A stretch of DNA of 64,000 nt from Petrosia ficiformis (GCA_947044365.1 OX345642.1:1585001-1649000); one strand, 5' to 3'; positions 12,121 through 25,074 are shown, numbered from the stretch's first letter. Notes: generated by a model not told the origin, from the letters alone. Program-made: numbers and translations.

Positions 12121-13849
12121 GTATTATTATTGTATTATTGTTGTATACTGATGTACAATAATTGTATGTTGTTTGTTACAGAGTAAACCTTCCTTTGCCG
12201 TATTTCCTAAGTGAGTGTCTCTATGCTCCTACAAGTGAAATGGAGAGTATTAAAACAATTCCTCTCTATGTTTTTACATTTGATCACTCCACAGTACTTG
12301 TTGATTCATCATCACAGCATCATAAACTACACTTACCACACAATCAAGATGTATCTTCATGCACACGAGGATCCTTATCACAAACTCATACACAGCCACT
12401 AGCACACGAGTCAGTGTTACCCTGTGTATGGTTAAGTCAATTGATCGAAATAGTAAACCGATATAGTTGTTGGATACTTGATGTTGACTTGGATTTCTTC
12501 TCCACTTTGAATCCATTTAAGAATTTGTTCACTCAGGTAAGACATCTGTATTTATTCCTTCGTGGTACCTGTATATTCCTTTCACTCACTGACTCTTATC
12601 TCTCTCTCTCCATTTCCCTACATATGTTAGTATATCTGTGTAGTACCTTATTTGCATGTGGCATGTGGTACTGTCAGCTTTCATGATCATTGCACATGAT
12701 CATCGCAGAGCATTTTCCCTCCCTCTCTGTCTATCTGTCTATCTTTCTGTCATTCTCTTTCTCCATGTTGTATTTATCACTCTAGGAACAGTTTATTTTT
12801 ATGAAGCAACTCTATGACTACAAACACACAGTCAATTCTGAATCGCCACCACAAGTGAGCAATTTCATCTCATTCTAAAACAATTTAAATCTATTTCTCT
12901 ACAGGCTATAAAACAGTGTATGGAAGAAAGAGAAACACAATTGCAATCATTACAGCAACTATGGACGAGCAATTCTAGTAATGAAAGGTATATTGTCTCT
13001 ATCATGTAAGGGTTTAGCCATGAAAATGAATTTTGCATTATTATTTCAGTACATTAGTGACAGAGATTAAAAGTGTGATTGGAAAAGAAAGAAATGGAGA
13101 TGTGCTTAAACCAGTTGATGTATGTCTGTGTGATCCTTATATATAGCTGTTCACAATACATAATTTATATATAATGTATGCAATTGTCTCATTATTATCT
13201 TTATGTACAGATTCACACAGCTGGTATGATGACAGATCTTCCAAATCATGAAAGTCTCAATGAGGAAATTCTCGTTCTAATATCTTCTGTTAAAGAACTG
13301 CTCAAAAGCTTGATACATGTTAACAAAGTATCTAAGCCCTTATTGATCACCATTGCAAGGTACTAAAACATTTGATTATTATTGTTTGCACAGTAGAGTA
13401 GAAACTAGCTTCATTCATTTGTTAACAGTAGTGCGTACTGTAAAGTAACTAGTTGTATTTATGGCCGCCCATGCTGTAAAGTAACTAGCTGTATTCACTT
13501 GTTAACAGCACCCCATACTGTAAGTAGAAGCTAGTTGTTACAGTGGCCTATACCATAAGTAGATTTAGCTATAGAAGCTAGTTGTATTCACTTTGCAGGC
13601 ATGTCTTGATGCCCAATAATTGAAAGCTAGAAATCATAGACTGCATAACTCTTTTTCTACTCAATGTATAATGAGAACTTTATGTTGTAAATTAAGTGCA
13701 TACTATGTAGTTAAGGATCTAGATTACTTTTCAGATCAACTGAAGATGAATACACTCCACCACATCAGGTAGACATGATTCAGGAAACATTTGTCAAAGC
13801 AGTATCACAAGTACTACCAGCTGATGTAATCAAACACTATGAAAAGTGA
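11403..13849 (+). CDS. C5orf22 / UPF0489 family protein, 7 exons
   Basis: Homologue of human C5orf22 (UPF0489), a conserved eukaryotic protein without an established reaction. Exons: 11403-11752, 12182-12536, 12786-12854, 12905-12987, 13050-13119, 13211-13359, 13735-13849. They sum to 1191 nt, 396 residues (human about 442). The N-terminus has VEDHNEALEHIYRAIGSK and LHLDSHPDLL (Asp44, His46, Asp48); exon 2 ends with LDVDLDFFSTLNPFKNLFTQ containing Asp217, Asp219 and Asp221. These Asp/His clusters resemble the metal ligands of arginase-like hydrolases; that reading is an inference. The C-terminal QVDMIQETF also matches. An (ATT)n tract at about 12068-12135 sits just before the exon 2 acceptor. 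An AATAAA at 13866 follows the stop by 16 bp. Confidence 0.93.
12068..12135. repeat. (ATT)n microsatellite
   Basis: Trinucleotide run in intron 1 of the C5orf22-like gene, about 45 bp upstream of the exon 2 acceptor. Confidence 0.95.
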
Positions 13850-13865
13850 TGTGATGTCATCTTTA

Positions 13866-13871
13866 AATAAA
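13866..13871 (+). terminator. Polyadenylation signal AATAAA of the C5orf22-like gene
   Basis: Exact AATAAA hexamer 16 bp after the stop codon. Position is right for a very short 3' UTR. Confidence 0.6.
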
Positions 13872-14779
13872 ACCATAATAATTATAGTAATTTTAGGAAA
13901 CACGATTCTAATTATTTAATATAATAATTATAAAGTTTAATTTTTTATGTATCAATAATTATAATTATTATGTGACCGGGTAACAATTTTGATACAGAGT
14001 TAATGTGATCGTGCATGTTGTACTACAAAATTATCAATCAATTAATTATTTTCCATTTTCTTCTTTATTCAATATTAAATCATTTTGTTGTGATAACAGG
14101 TATATATATAATTCTGAATGAAGCAAGGATGCTATGCTATCTTGGACACAGTTTGATCTGGGGTCAAAGGTCAGATGGTGGTAATCACTTCTGGTAATTA
14201 GGCATAATTAAGTTATAATAAATATACTGTTCACTACATGCTACACACTTTGCAAGTGTGTGATGATGGCTGCCCGAATGAACACTTCAGTAAGAGTGTT
14301 GAAGCTTCCCCTGACAGAATTTATATTTAGATTGTTATGCTATAAATTGTGAAGGTCATCCACTCATTTGTTTTAATGATAGTAATTGTGTGAGTAAACT
14401 TAGAATACTAAGGGTAGCATCTACTCATTATCCAGTGTTAAGAAATTTCCTGCATGCTTTATAATCATATAATGTCAAAAGCAATGTACATGTTACTACT
14501 ATAAACAATGCCCTTTGTACTGGTGACTTTCATTCCTTGATGGAAATTACCAAAATAGAAGGTTTTGATAGCCAAGTAAAAAGTTTTGAAAGCTGTGAAA
14601 AAAAAAAAAACACTTTCCAGAAGCCATCTTCTTCAGGAAAATGTTGTTTATTAAATTTTAGTTTCTCAATATATGTACACAATTCAATTATGATTACAAT
14701 GTAACTTAATTGTGAATAAAAATTAATAAATATAATGCAAGTATGATTTAATTTTTTTACAAATTAATTCAAATGAGAA
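13872..14779. other. Intergenic DNA with a DR1-like nuclear-receptor half-site pair
   Basis: No gene is seen. At 14161-14173 GGGTCA and AGGTCA lie in direct repeat with a one-base gap, the DR1 layout bound by RXR/HNF4-type receptors. A poly-A run lies at about 14600. Function is unproven. Confidence 0.4.
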
Positions 14780-14783
14780 AATA

Positions 14784-14873
14784 AAACTTGCGTAATTGCG
14801 TAAATGCGTAAACTTGCATAATTGCGTAAAATTTGCGAAAATGCGTAAACTTGCGTTATTGCGTTATTGCGTC
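14784..14873. repeat. Short TTGCGTAA-type tandem repeat
   Basis: Degenerate tandem units built from TTGCGTAA and AATGCGTAA, directly abutting the large minisatellite downstream. It differs in sequence from that array. Confidence 0.75.
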
Positions 14874-17395
14874 AGAATCTTGACAAGAATCTTGTCAGAA
14901 TCTTGGATAATTCTTGCAAGCAAGACATTGACAAGAATCTTGACAAGAATCTTGTCAGAATCTTGGGTAATTCTTGCAATCAAGACACTGACAAGATTCT
15001 TGACAAGAATCATATCAGAATCTTGACAAGAATCATGTCAGAATCTTGACAAGAATCTTGGATAATTCTTGCAAGCAAGACAATGACAAGACTCTGACAA
15101 GAATCTTGTCAGAGTCTTGGGTAATTCTTGCAAGCAAGAATTATGACAAGATTCTTGACAAGAATCATGTCAGAATCTTGACAAGAATCTTGTCAGAATC
15201 TTGGATAATTCTTGCAAGCAAGACAATGACAAGATTCTTGACAAGAATCATGTCAGAATCTTGACAAGAATCTTGGATAATTCTTGCAAGCAAGACAATG
15301 ACAAGATTCTTGACAAGAATCATGTCAGAATCTTGACAAGAATCTTTGATAATTCTTGCAAGAAAAACAATGACAAGATTCTTGACAAGAATCATGTCAG
15401 AATCTTGACAAGAATCATGTCAGAATCTGGACAAGAATCATATCAGAATCTTGGATAATTCTTGCAAGTAAGACACTGACAAGATTCTTGAAAAGAATCA
15501 TGCCAGAATCTTGACAAGAATCATGTCAGAATTTTGACAAGAATCATGTCAGAATCTTGACAAGAATCATGTCAGAATTTTGACAAGAATCATGTCAGAA
15601 TCTTGACAAGAATCTTGGATAATTCTTGCAAGCAAGACAATGACAAGAATCATGTCAGAATCTTGACAAGAATCATGTCAGAATTTTGACAAGAATCATG
15701 TAAGAATCTTGACAAGAATCTTGGATAATTCTTGCAAGCAAGACAATGACAAGAATCATGTCAGAATCTTGACAAGAATCATGTCAGAATTTTGACAAGA
15801 ATGTCAGAATCTTGACAAGAATCATGTCAGAATCTTGACAAGAATCATGTCAGAATCTTGACAAGAATCATGTCAGAATTTTGACAAGAATCATGTCAGA
15901 ATTTTGACAAGAATCATGTCTTGACAAGATTCTTGGATAATTCTTGCAAGCAAGACAATGACAAGATTCTTGACAAGAATCATGTCAGAATCTTGACAAG
16001 ATTCTTGGATAATTCTTGCAAGCAAGACAATGACAAGATTCTTGACAACAATCATGTCAGAATCTTGACAAGAATCATGTCAGAATCTTGACAAGAATCT
16101 TGGATAATTCTTGCAAGCAAGACAATGACAAGATTCTTGACAAGAATCATGTCAGAATCTTGACAAGAATCTTAGATAATTCTTGCAAGCAAGACAATGA
16201 CAAGAATCATATCAGAATCTTGACAAGAATCATGTCAGAATCTAGATAAGAATCTTGGATAATTCTTGCAAGCAAGACAATGACAAGAAGCTTGACAAGA
16301 ATCATGTCAGAATCTTGACAAGAATCATGTCAGAATCTTGACAAGAATCTTTGATAATTCTTGCAAGAAAAACAATGACAAGATTCTTGACAAGAATCAT
16401 GTCAGAATCTTGACAAGAATCTTAGATAATTCTTGCAAGCAAGACAATGACAAGAATTATGTCAGAATCTTGACAAGAATCTTGGATAATTCTTGCAAGC
16501 AAGACAATGACAATATTCTTGACAAGAATCATGTCAAAATCTTGACAAGAATCACGTCAGAATTATGACAAGGATCATGTCAGAATTTTGACAAGAATCT
16601 TGTCTGAATCTTGGATAATTCTTGCAAGCAAGACACTGACTAGATTCTTGACAACAATGATGTCAGAATCTTGACAAGAATCATGTCAGAATCTTGACAA
16701 GAATCTTGGATAATTCTTGCAAGCAAGACAATGACAAGATTCTTGACAAGAATCATATCAGAATCTTGACAAGAATCATGTCCGAATCTTGACAAGAATC
16801 TTGGATAATTCTTGCAAGCAAGACAATGACAAGATTCTTGACAAGAATCATGTCAGAATCTTTGGTAATTCTTGCAAGCAAGACACCGACAACAGACTTG
16901 AGAAGAAACATGTCAGAATCTTGAAAAGAATCATGTCAGAATCTTGACAAGAATAATGTCAGAATCTTTGGTAATTCTTGCAAGCAAGACACTGACAAGA
17001 TTCTTGACAAGAATCATGTCAGAATCTTTGGTAATTCTTGCAAGCAAGACACCGACAACAGACTTGAGAAGAAACATGTCAGAATCTTGAAAAGAATCAT
17101 GTCAGAATCTTGACAAGAATCTTGTCAGAATCTTGGGTAATTCTTGCAATCAAGACACTGACAAGATTCTTGACAAGAATCATATCAGAATCTTGACAAG
17201 AATCATGTCAGAATCTTGACAAGAATCTTGGATAATTCTTGCAAGCAAGACAATGACAATATTCTTGACAAGAATCATGTCAGAATCTTGACAAGAATCA
17301 TGTCAGAATCTTGACAAGAATCTTGCAAGCAAGAATTATGACAAGATTCTTGACAAGAATCATGTAAGAATCTTGACAAGAATCTTGCAAGGAGG
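14874..17395. repeat. 2.5-kb compound minisatellite with palindromic units
   Basis: Two interleaved unit types. The short unit is about 23 bp, built around TCAGAATCTTGACAAGAATC. The long unit adds TTGGATAATTCTTGCAAGCA, AGACAATGACAAGA and a further TTGACAAGAATC block. Many junctions contain GATTCTTGACAAGAATC, a perfect inverted repeat with one central base. Long stretches are open on both strands merely because the units lack stops in some frames. The array lies in the gap between the 3' ends of the C5orf22-like gene and lipase copy 1. Confidence 0.95.
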
Positions 17396-17604
17396 AAACT
17401 AGAATCATAATAATAATTAAATTATATTACGTATTATAATTTGCAATTAAAAATTTAATAATTATTGTTTTAAAACAGAGTTTGTGAAATTTGTAAAATT
17501 ACCGTTCTTTATTTATTTTATATGATTAAATAAAAAAGTTAAAAAACTGGTTATCGTTTACTATATCACACCATAATAATTCATGGCTATTACAAATGTT
17601 TCAG

Positions 17605-19660
17605 TTAGTACGTATAAAGAAGTGTAGTATTTGTGGGACAAACAAATGGATCACTGAAATTGAATGTTGTCCTCTTTTTTGCAGCTGGAGTAATCATGTT
17701 ATTCCAAATAACTTTAGCCATTCCTTGATGACCCATGATAGAAGGATGAAAACAGTCGACCTAAACAGTAAAAAAACAGAGTGGTGAAGAGTAGAACATG
17801 TCTGTTAGTCCCTTAGGCAGGTTAACCACCAATGTATGATGGACCAGTTTAGATTGGCCTTGCTGACGTACTGAAGATAGAAATCCAATAGGCACACGAT
17901 GAGCTGTCCCATCTCTAAATCCTGGTTGAGCAACAACAGCAAATTCAGAATATTTCTTTTGGGAATATTCATAAGCAATCTGTGTAATGAGAACAGTATC
18001 AGTTTGTATTTCTAAATGTGCTATAATCAATAAGTATTTGTCATTATTTACATGTGGTTGAAAATTAACCCACTTTTCTGATTCTTTCATTGTACTGTGC
18101 GATTAAATGATCCATTTCTCTCCTGAAAAAGGAAAAAAATTGTTACACAATATGAGCATGTTAGGAAGATCATAATGTAATGCATAATAATTAAGATTTA
18201 TGTGAAACGTAACATAATTATATATTAATTATAATGATTGTTCAGAAATGTTACAAAGTACTTTCAATGGTGGTCAAAAGTTATCTTTATAATATGAATT
18301 TCTGTAATAAGGAGCTGACCAGTTGCAGTACTGGCATTAGTAATAATTATATTATGTTTGTTATTACCTCGTCTTATCACCCTCTTTACCATAAGCAAAT
18401 GCACAGTAACACTCTATGGGAAGTATTCTGTGTACACTTTCACAGTAATGTGACTGTTTGGATACTTCATACACCTGAAAAATTAATTGGTATGTGATTA
18501 TTTGTCCTCCATATGTAAATATCTTCTTTCTCTCTTTATACGCATACATACCAGGGATATATTGAATAGTTCTCCAATATTCACAAACACTCGAGGAATA
18601 TTTTCTCTGACCTTTTCCAAAACAGCAACAAGATGTTTCTCAAAGTCATCCGCAGTAAGAAACGGGACACTTCCAGAGCAACTGTATAAATTATAAAATT
18701 ATTATAATTGTTGATCCATAAACACATATTACTTTACCCTAAACAAACATCATTGAATCCTGCTAATATAGTCAGCAGTTTCCAGTCATTCTTCATATCT
18801 ACAGAAGAATTCTAAGACAGAATATAAAATTATTATGAAGCAATACGTGGTGTATTAGTTATAGTATGTTCACAATGAGTTGACATGTAGTTCTTTGTTA
18901 GTTCACTGCATGTGCATAGTTGATTTAAAACAAATAATTGACACATGTGATTAGGTATGAAATAAGTGTCAATTGAAAATGAATGTACTCTAGTACGTTA
19001 CCTTGGTTAACTGTTCATACAAGTATGTAAATTCATGGTTTACAAGATTTGGTAACATAGCTCCGGTCTGAGCAGCATTGAAGACATCCTCAGAGGGACG
19101 ATATTGATCAGGAAAACATATAATTCCATAACAAAACTTATAAATGAGAAAATGAAATCAGACAATATCCATATGGTTTCTAACCTCAACAAAGTGAGAA
19201 CCTATGCTAGCTCCTATAACATTTGGTGTATAATGACGTATAAATGCAGCTAAAGTACTGACATTAGGATCTCCTCCTAAACTCCATGACTGACCCTACA
19301 TAGATATAAAGAAAATAAATGATATACATAATATATAATTATATTTTATATAATGTGTATGCATTTCATTGTACCCTATACTCATAAAAATCTCTGATAC
19401 TCAACTGTTGTCCTGCTGCAGCAAATGCTAAAGAATAGCACATCCAGAATTATTAATATACTACAACATTTACCTTCACTTGATCACATACCTGCAGTAA
19501 CACTGTCTCCTAATGCCATTACCACTTTTATATCTTGTGGCTTGAGCTCATACACATTTTGTGCAGATTTGGTCAAAGGAGGGAGACTTGGACAATTAAA
19601 TTCATCTGCAAATGAAGAAGATAAACAAAAGAGTACCAAACCTACAGGTAAGAAAGCCAT
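17605..19660 (-). CDS. Phospholipase-B-like GDSL lipase, tandem copy 1, 10 exons
   Basis: Secreted SGNH/GDSL esterase resembling a single repeat of animal phospholipase B1 (PLB1), which hydrolyses phospholipids and lysophospholipids. Exons (minus strand): 19660-19492, 19427-19375, 19295-19185, 19136-19002, 18811-18738, 18681-18552, 18474-18368, 18122-18074, 17979-17872, 17760-17605; 1092 nt, 363 residues. A signal peptide covers about residues 1-18 (MAFLPVGLVLFCLSSSFA). Block I is GDSVTAG with nucleophile Ser53; AGFNDV carries block III Asn176; DCFHPS near the C-terminus carries Asp314 and His317 of the triad. YRGQSWSLGGD matches PLB1. Exon 4 uses an AAG acceptor and exon 8 a GTGGGT donor, weaker than in the sister copies. 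Exon number and lengths are identical to copy 2, showing tandem duplication. Confidence 0.9.
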
Positions 19661-20114
19661 ATCACAGATAGAACTGTTAGTTGTGGTAAATGATAATCAA
19701 CTGATATAGATAAAGCTCCACCTGCTATAGTATGATGTACTAATATGGAAAGAATTTACAAATCAGTTCTTATCTCAGATGAATATATTAAAGTTGAGGA
19801 TTAAAATCCAAATTCAAGGGATCCAGAAAGCAAGACCATGAAACACATGCAGTTATGGCCAGGATCCACCCAGGAACATTATAACTGTGCTTGCAATTGG
19901 TTGCCACTAAATGTAAATACTTGTACATCTGCTTAAATAAATGGATGTTGCCTGTTAAATTAAAGAGATATTATGATTCTTTTTGTTCAGTTTGAAATTT
20001 GTATAGATTTATTACGATTATGAGCAAGAAAAAAAAACATTAAAATAAGAGAAACAGCTACACAAATATATTTAATTAAAAATAGTTTTATATAAATCAT
20101 TCATCACTCATGAG
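19661..20114. other. Spacer between lipase copies 1 and 2
   Basis: 454 bp containing the copy 1 promoter and copy 2 3' UTR by position. No repeat or further gene is seen. Confidence 0.6.
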
Positions 20115-22640
20115 TTAGTATGTATAAAGAAGTGTTGAATTTGTGGGACAAACAAATGGATCACGGAAATCAAATGTAGTCTTCTTCTGTGCGGCTGGAG
20201 TAAGCATATTATTCCAAATAACTTTAGCCATCCCTTGATGAGCAACGATTGAAGGATGAAAGCAATCAACCTATGAACGGGTATATGACAGCTGTGTTAC
20301 GCAAAATTGATGTTTGATAATGACCTCAAAATTAATACAGTTTACGGTTGCACATTGCATAACTCACCTGAGACAGAAAATCAAATGGTACATTGTCAGG
20401 TGTTCCATCTCTACATCCTGGTTGAGCAACAACAGCAAATTCTGGATATTTCTTTTGAGAATATTCAAAAGCTAACTGTGTAATTTATGATAAACTCTAT
20501 CTGTAATCCATAACACTGACATACATCAATACACATACATGCACTATTAGACATGTGCATAATGAATGGAGGGAAGCATAGAACTGTTTATATATAGCAA
20601 ATTAAATCTACATACAAGAAACTATCAATAAGTAACCATATATGGGCATTATGCAGTCTCATAGATTATACATTATCATAATTGAGATAGAAATGTACAA
20701 ACATTGAAATATGAGTTTCATCAACATAATAAACAATTTTGTTGTCTTACTTTTCTGATTCTTTCATTGTACTGTACAACTAAATTATCCAATTCCTTTC
20801 TACAAAAGAGGAAAGAAATGACATTTATAATATTAATTTAAATGCTTTATTGGCATATAACCATCACAGCATTACATCATCATTATATCATACATTTATT
20901 CTAGCTAGAGTAGAGTTAGATGCAAGTTTCTATATATAGTAACATGGTTAATATTTATAGGAGTGAATGGTTACATGAAAAACTGCCATAATATTATATA
21001 CTGGTATTTATACATTTGTGTATGATCGCTGTGGTGTTACACCAATATCTATGTGTGGTGATTTTAAAGTGTCATAGTATGTTACCTGGTCTTATCACCT
21101 TCCTTGCCATAAGCAAATGCACAAATACACTCAATTGGAAGTATTCTGTGTATATCAGTGCAGCGGATTGTCTCTTTCGATTTTTCATACACCTGTGAAT
21201 TCAGTAATGCTAATTATGTACATTATAAGTGTTAAACATACCATAGATATATTGAATAACTCCACTATATTGACAAATACTCTAGGAATCTTGTTTCTGA
21301 TCTCTTCCAGAACATCATGAAGATATTTCTCAAAATCATTTGCGGTAGTAAATGGGACATCTCCTGAACAGCTTCATATGTAAAATAATACAATCATTAT
21401 AATATTAAATTAAAAATGTAAATACCCCAAGCAAACATCATTGGCTCCAATTAAAATATTCATCAATTTCCAGTCATTTTTCATGTCCACAGCCGAGTTC
21501 TTATATGACAAAATAACATAGTGAAAAGCAGGGTTATTGTATTAGCATATTAGAACCTTTGTTAGCTGTTCATACAAGTATGTAAACTCATGTTTTACAA
21601 GATTTAGTGCCATAGCTCCACTCTGAGCAGCATTAAAGACATCCTCAGTGGGACGATATTCATCAGGGAAACATATAATCCCATAGCAAATCTGAGGGAG
21701 GAAAAGGAGTGTATTCTCATTCTGATATATTCATCAATAGCTATTGGTTTCTAACCTCAACAAAATGAGAACCTATGCTAGCCCCTATAATATCTGGTGT
21801 GTAATGACGTAAGAATGTGGCTATAGTACTGGCATCAGGATCTCCTCCTATACTCCATGACTGACCCTATATAATGTTTTGATGTTTGATCAATGGCATA
21901 TCTACAATATTATAAAGGGGTTTCCTGTATTGGCGTGTTTGTCATTTTGTTTTCTCTCGGTATTCATTACTCTTGAAGGGTGTGGTTATTTTAATGTAAC
22001 TATCATACGTGTGATTAGCTGGCTCTGAGTCCTCTCTTTGTATTCTAGTTTCTTCATGCTAAATTAACTGCACTTTGGCCATCAGAACAGTAAATTAGTA
22101 TTAAGTAATTAATCAAAACCAAATGCACAGAAACAATATTGGCAGTGTTACCTTAGCAACACATTTAAACACCATTTTCACAACCCTACACTGATTACAA
22201 AGGGCTAGTTGTCTGGCAACTGGACAGCTATTGTCCAACACTTCCATACATGTCTAGTTGTCAGGCTTAGGATGTGGGTTTGTATTTAATAAGCACATCT
22301 TTGACAAGTAGTCACTGCTCTATAATTATATTATGATAATTCTGTATAATTATAATGATTGTACCCTGAACTCATAAAAGTCCTTGATACTCTCCTGTCG
22401 TCCTGCTGCTGCAAATGCTGAGGAAAGTAATGTTTATTATTGCAATGTTATTTTTTCACTCAGTCACATACCTGCAGTAACACTGTCTCCTAATGCCATT
22501 ACCACTTTGATATCTTGTGGCTTGAGCTCATACACATTTTGTGCAGATTTGGTCAAAGGAGGGAGACTTGGACAATTAAATTCATCTGCTAAAGAGGAAG
22601 ATAAATAAACAATAACTAAGATTACAGGTAAGTAAGCCAT
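20115..22640 (-). CDS. Phospholipase-B-like GDSL lipase, tandem copy 2, 10 exons
   Basis: Same family and exon layout as copy 1. Exons (minus strand): 22640-22472, 22417-22365, 21866-21756, 21691-21557, 21499-21426, 21371-21242, 21192-21086, 20799-20751, 20475-20368, 20270-20115; 363 residues. Signal peptide, GDSVTAG nucleophile block, IGANDVC and the DCFHPS Asp-His pair are all present, so the enzyme looks active. Exon lengths equal those of copy 1 in every exon (169, 53, 111, 135, 74, 130, 107, 49, 108, 156 nt), while introns differ strongly. Intron 2 (21867-22364) is enlarged by sequence unrelated to the other copies. An (AAT)n tract lies upstream at about 22720-22769. Confidence 0.92.
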
Positions 22641-22719
22641 ATCTTCAAGAGTACTGGTAGCCCCACCCACTGAATTTATTATTTTTGTCAAACAGTATAT
22701 ACATAAATTATTAAATGCA

Positions 22720-22729
22720 TAATAATAAC

Positions 22730-22768
<39 letters not shown>

Positions 22769-22769
22769 C
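22720..22769. repeat. (AAT)n microsatellite between lipase copies 2 and 3
   Basis: Trinucleotide run in the 194-bp gap between the copy 2 start codon and the copy 3 stop codon, with a few more AAT units after a short break. Confidence 0.9.
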
Positions 22770-22834
22770 ATGAATAGTCATGAATAATAATAATAATAGT
22801 AAATTAGTAATTGAATTGTTTATCATCTATGTAG

Positions 22835-24956
22835 CTAGTAGGTATAAAGAAGTGTAGAATCTGTTGGGCAAATAATAGGATCTCTAAAATCAAATGTAGT
22901 CTTCTTCTGTGCAGCTGGAGTAACCATATTATTCCAAATAACTTTAGCCATCTGTTGATGAGCAATGATTGAAGGATGAAAGCAGTCAACCTACAAATAA
23001 AAAATAGATTTGTATAGTCATCTTATAATAGCTATTTATAAACTCACATCAGACAGAAAGTCAATTGGTACATTGTCAGGTGTTCCATCTCTAAATCCTG
23101 GTTGAGCAACAACAGCAAATTCTGGATATTTTTTTTTGAGAATACTCGTAAGCAATCTGTGGAAAAGTAGTTACACACACAAATTTACATAATTGAAACA
23201 GACATATGGTGAATGCAAGTAGTGTATTGTTTGAATTCTGTGTACATCATAAAGTGAATGAATGTAGACTTACTTTCCTGACTCTTTCGTTGTACTGTGC
23301 AATTAAATCATCCATTTCTTTCCTACAAAAAGTAAAAACTGTAATTATAAAGAAGAGGGAGATATCATCATGTTGACATGACAATGAATGCAGGTGCAGA
23401 AATCACAAGAAAGGGATGATGTACTTTCTCTATTATCCACAACAGCAAAAATTCAGTTCCACTATATCACTGTATGCTGTGTGTAGAATATGAACAGGTA
23501 TGATGCAGTTTACAGTACCTGGTCTTGTCACCTTCCTTGCCATAAGCAAATGCACAAATACACTCAATTGGAAGTATTCTGTGTATATCAGTGCAGTGTA
23601 TTGACTCCTTAGATTTTTCATACACCTGTGAATTCTAATTATGTCATTATAAGTGTTAAACATACCATAGATATATTGAATAACTCCACTATGTTGACAA
23701 ATACTCTAGGAATCTTGTTTCTGATCTCTTCCAGAACTTCATAAAGATATTTCTCAAAATCATTTGCATTAATAAGTGGGACATCTCCAGAACAGCTTCA
23801 TATGTAAAATAATAGAAATGTTTAATTTTGTGCATACATACATGCATATACATATAACACATTCAGTTACCCCAAGCAAACATCATTGGGTCCAATTAAT
23901 ATAGTCATCAATTTCCAGTCATTTTTCATGTCCACAACAGAGCTCTAATAAGACCAAATAAGATGGTCCAGTGAAAGTCATACACATAATATTACTCTAT
24001 TGCAACCTTCGATAATTGTTTATACAAGTATTTAAACTCATGCTTTGCAAGATTTTGTAACATAGCTCCACTCTGAGCAGCATTGAAAACATCTTGAGAA
24101 GGATGATATTGATCTGGAGCACACATAACTCCATAGCATAGCTAAATTATAGAAACAAAAATGAAAAGCCTCCACAAGGGAGTATCTCATATACAATTCA
24201 CACTCATGCATAGTTTATATAAGCAGACAAATTTGTAACTATAAGTAGGAATGTTATCATAGCAACATATATAAATATGCTGGATGTAAGCACATCAATT
24301 ATAATGTTACATGTATGTTATATGGGATAGATGTACAAGGGAGGTAATGCTGAATCACTACTAGTCATAAACTGATGAATAGCATAAGAGATTAACATTA
24401 CACACACTTGTGCCAGGCACTGGTATGAAGTTTTCATGTTTACTGACCTCTACGTAGTGAGAACCTATACTAACTCCTGTTATATTTGGTGTATAATGGC
24501 GTAGGAATGTGGCTATAGTACTGGCACCAGGGTCTCCCCCTATACTCCATGACTGACCCTATAATAGTAACATATGATGTAACACTTGTTTTAATCTATA
24601 TAAATTATTCACCCTAAACTCAAAGAGATCTTCAATGTCTTCCTGTCTCCCTGCAGCAGCAAATGCTGAGGAATGTAACAATTAAAGCAAATTTGAGTGT
24701 TAAATAAGCTTGATCAGCAATACACATATGTATTGCATATGTAGTATTTCACTGAAACATAATTGGTATGCACATACCTGCAGTAACACTGTCTCCTAAT
24801 CATGGCTAATGCCATTACCACTTTTATATCTTGTGGCTTGAGCTCATACACATTTTGTGCAGATTTGGTCAAAGGAGGGAGACTTGGACAATTAAATTCA
24901 TCTGCTAAAGAGGAAGATAAATAAATGAGTACTAAAATTACAGCAAGGAAAGCCAT
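22835..24956 (-). pseudogene. Phospholipase-B-like GDSL lipase, tandem copy 3, disrupted twice
   Basis: Same ten-exon layout: 24956-24778, 24665-24613, 24558-24448, 24141-24007, 23944-23871, 23795-23666, 23625-23519, 23322-23274, 23156-23048, 22990-22835. Eight exons have lengths identical to copies 1 and 2. Exon 1 is 179 nt instead of 169 because of a 10-bp insertion immediately before the block I nucleophile codons (about 24800-24809), which destroys the GDSV frame. Exon 9 is 109 nt instead of 108 owing to a ninth T in a run at about 23129-23137, which leads to a stop soon after. The signal peptide, GPNDVC and DCFHPS sequences remain recognisable. Either this is a recent pseudogene or both indels are assembly errors; two independent hits favour a real pseudogene. 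Confidence 0.8.
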
Positions 24957-25074
24957 ATAAAAATAATTATCTCGTGATGATTTTTATGATCGTATGCGAC
25001 AAAAAAAGCGAAGCGCAAACTCACAAAAAAATTAATCAACTGATGGGTGTGGTAGATCATGATCATCAGATCTG
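24957..25074. promoter_or_regulatory. Divergent promoter region of lipase copy 3 and AMFR
   Basis: Only 118 bp separate the divergent start codons. No TATA box or known factor site stands out; the role is inferred from position. Confidence 0.5.

Noticed and set aside
14796..16568. Repetitive ORFs with Ile-Leu-Asp-Lys-Asn units
   Set aside because: They are frames through the palindromic minisatellite and interrupt irregularly.
14784..17395. CRISPR-like array
   Set aside because: No unique spacers between direct repeats, units vary continuously, and the genome is eukaryotic.
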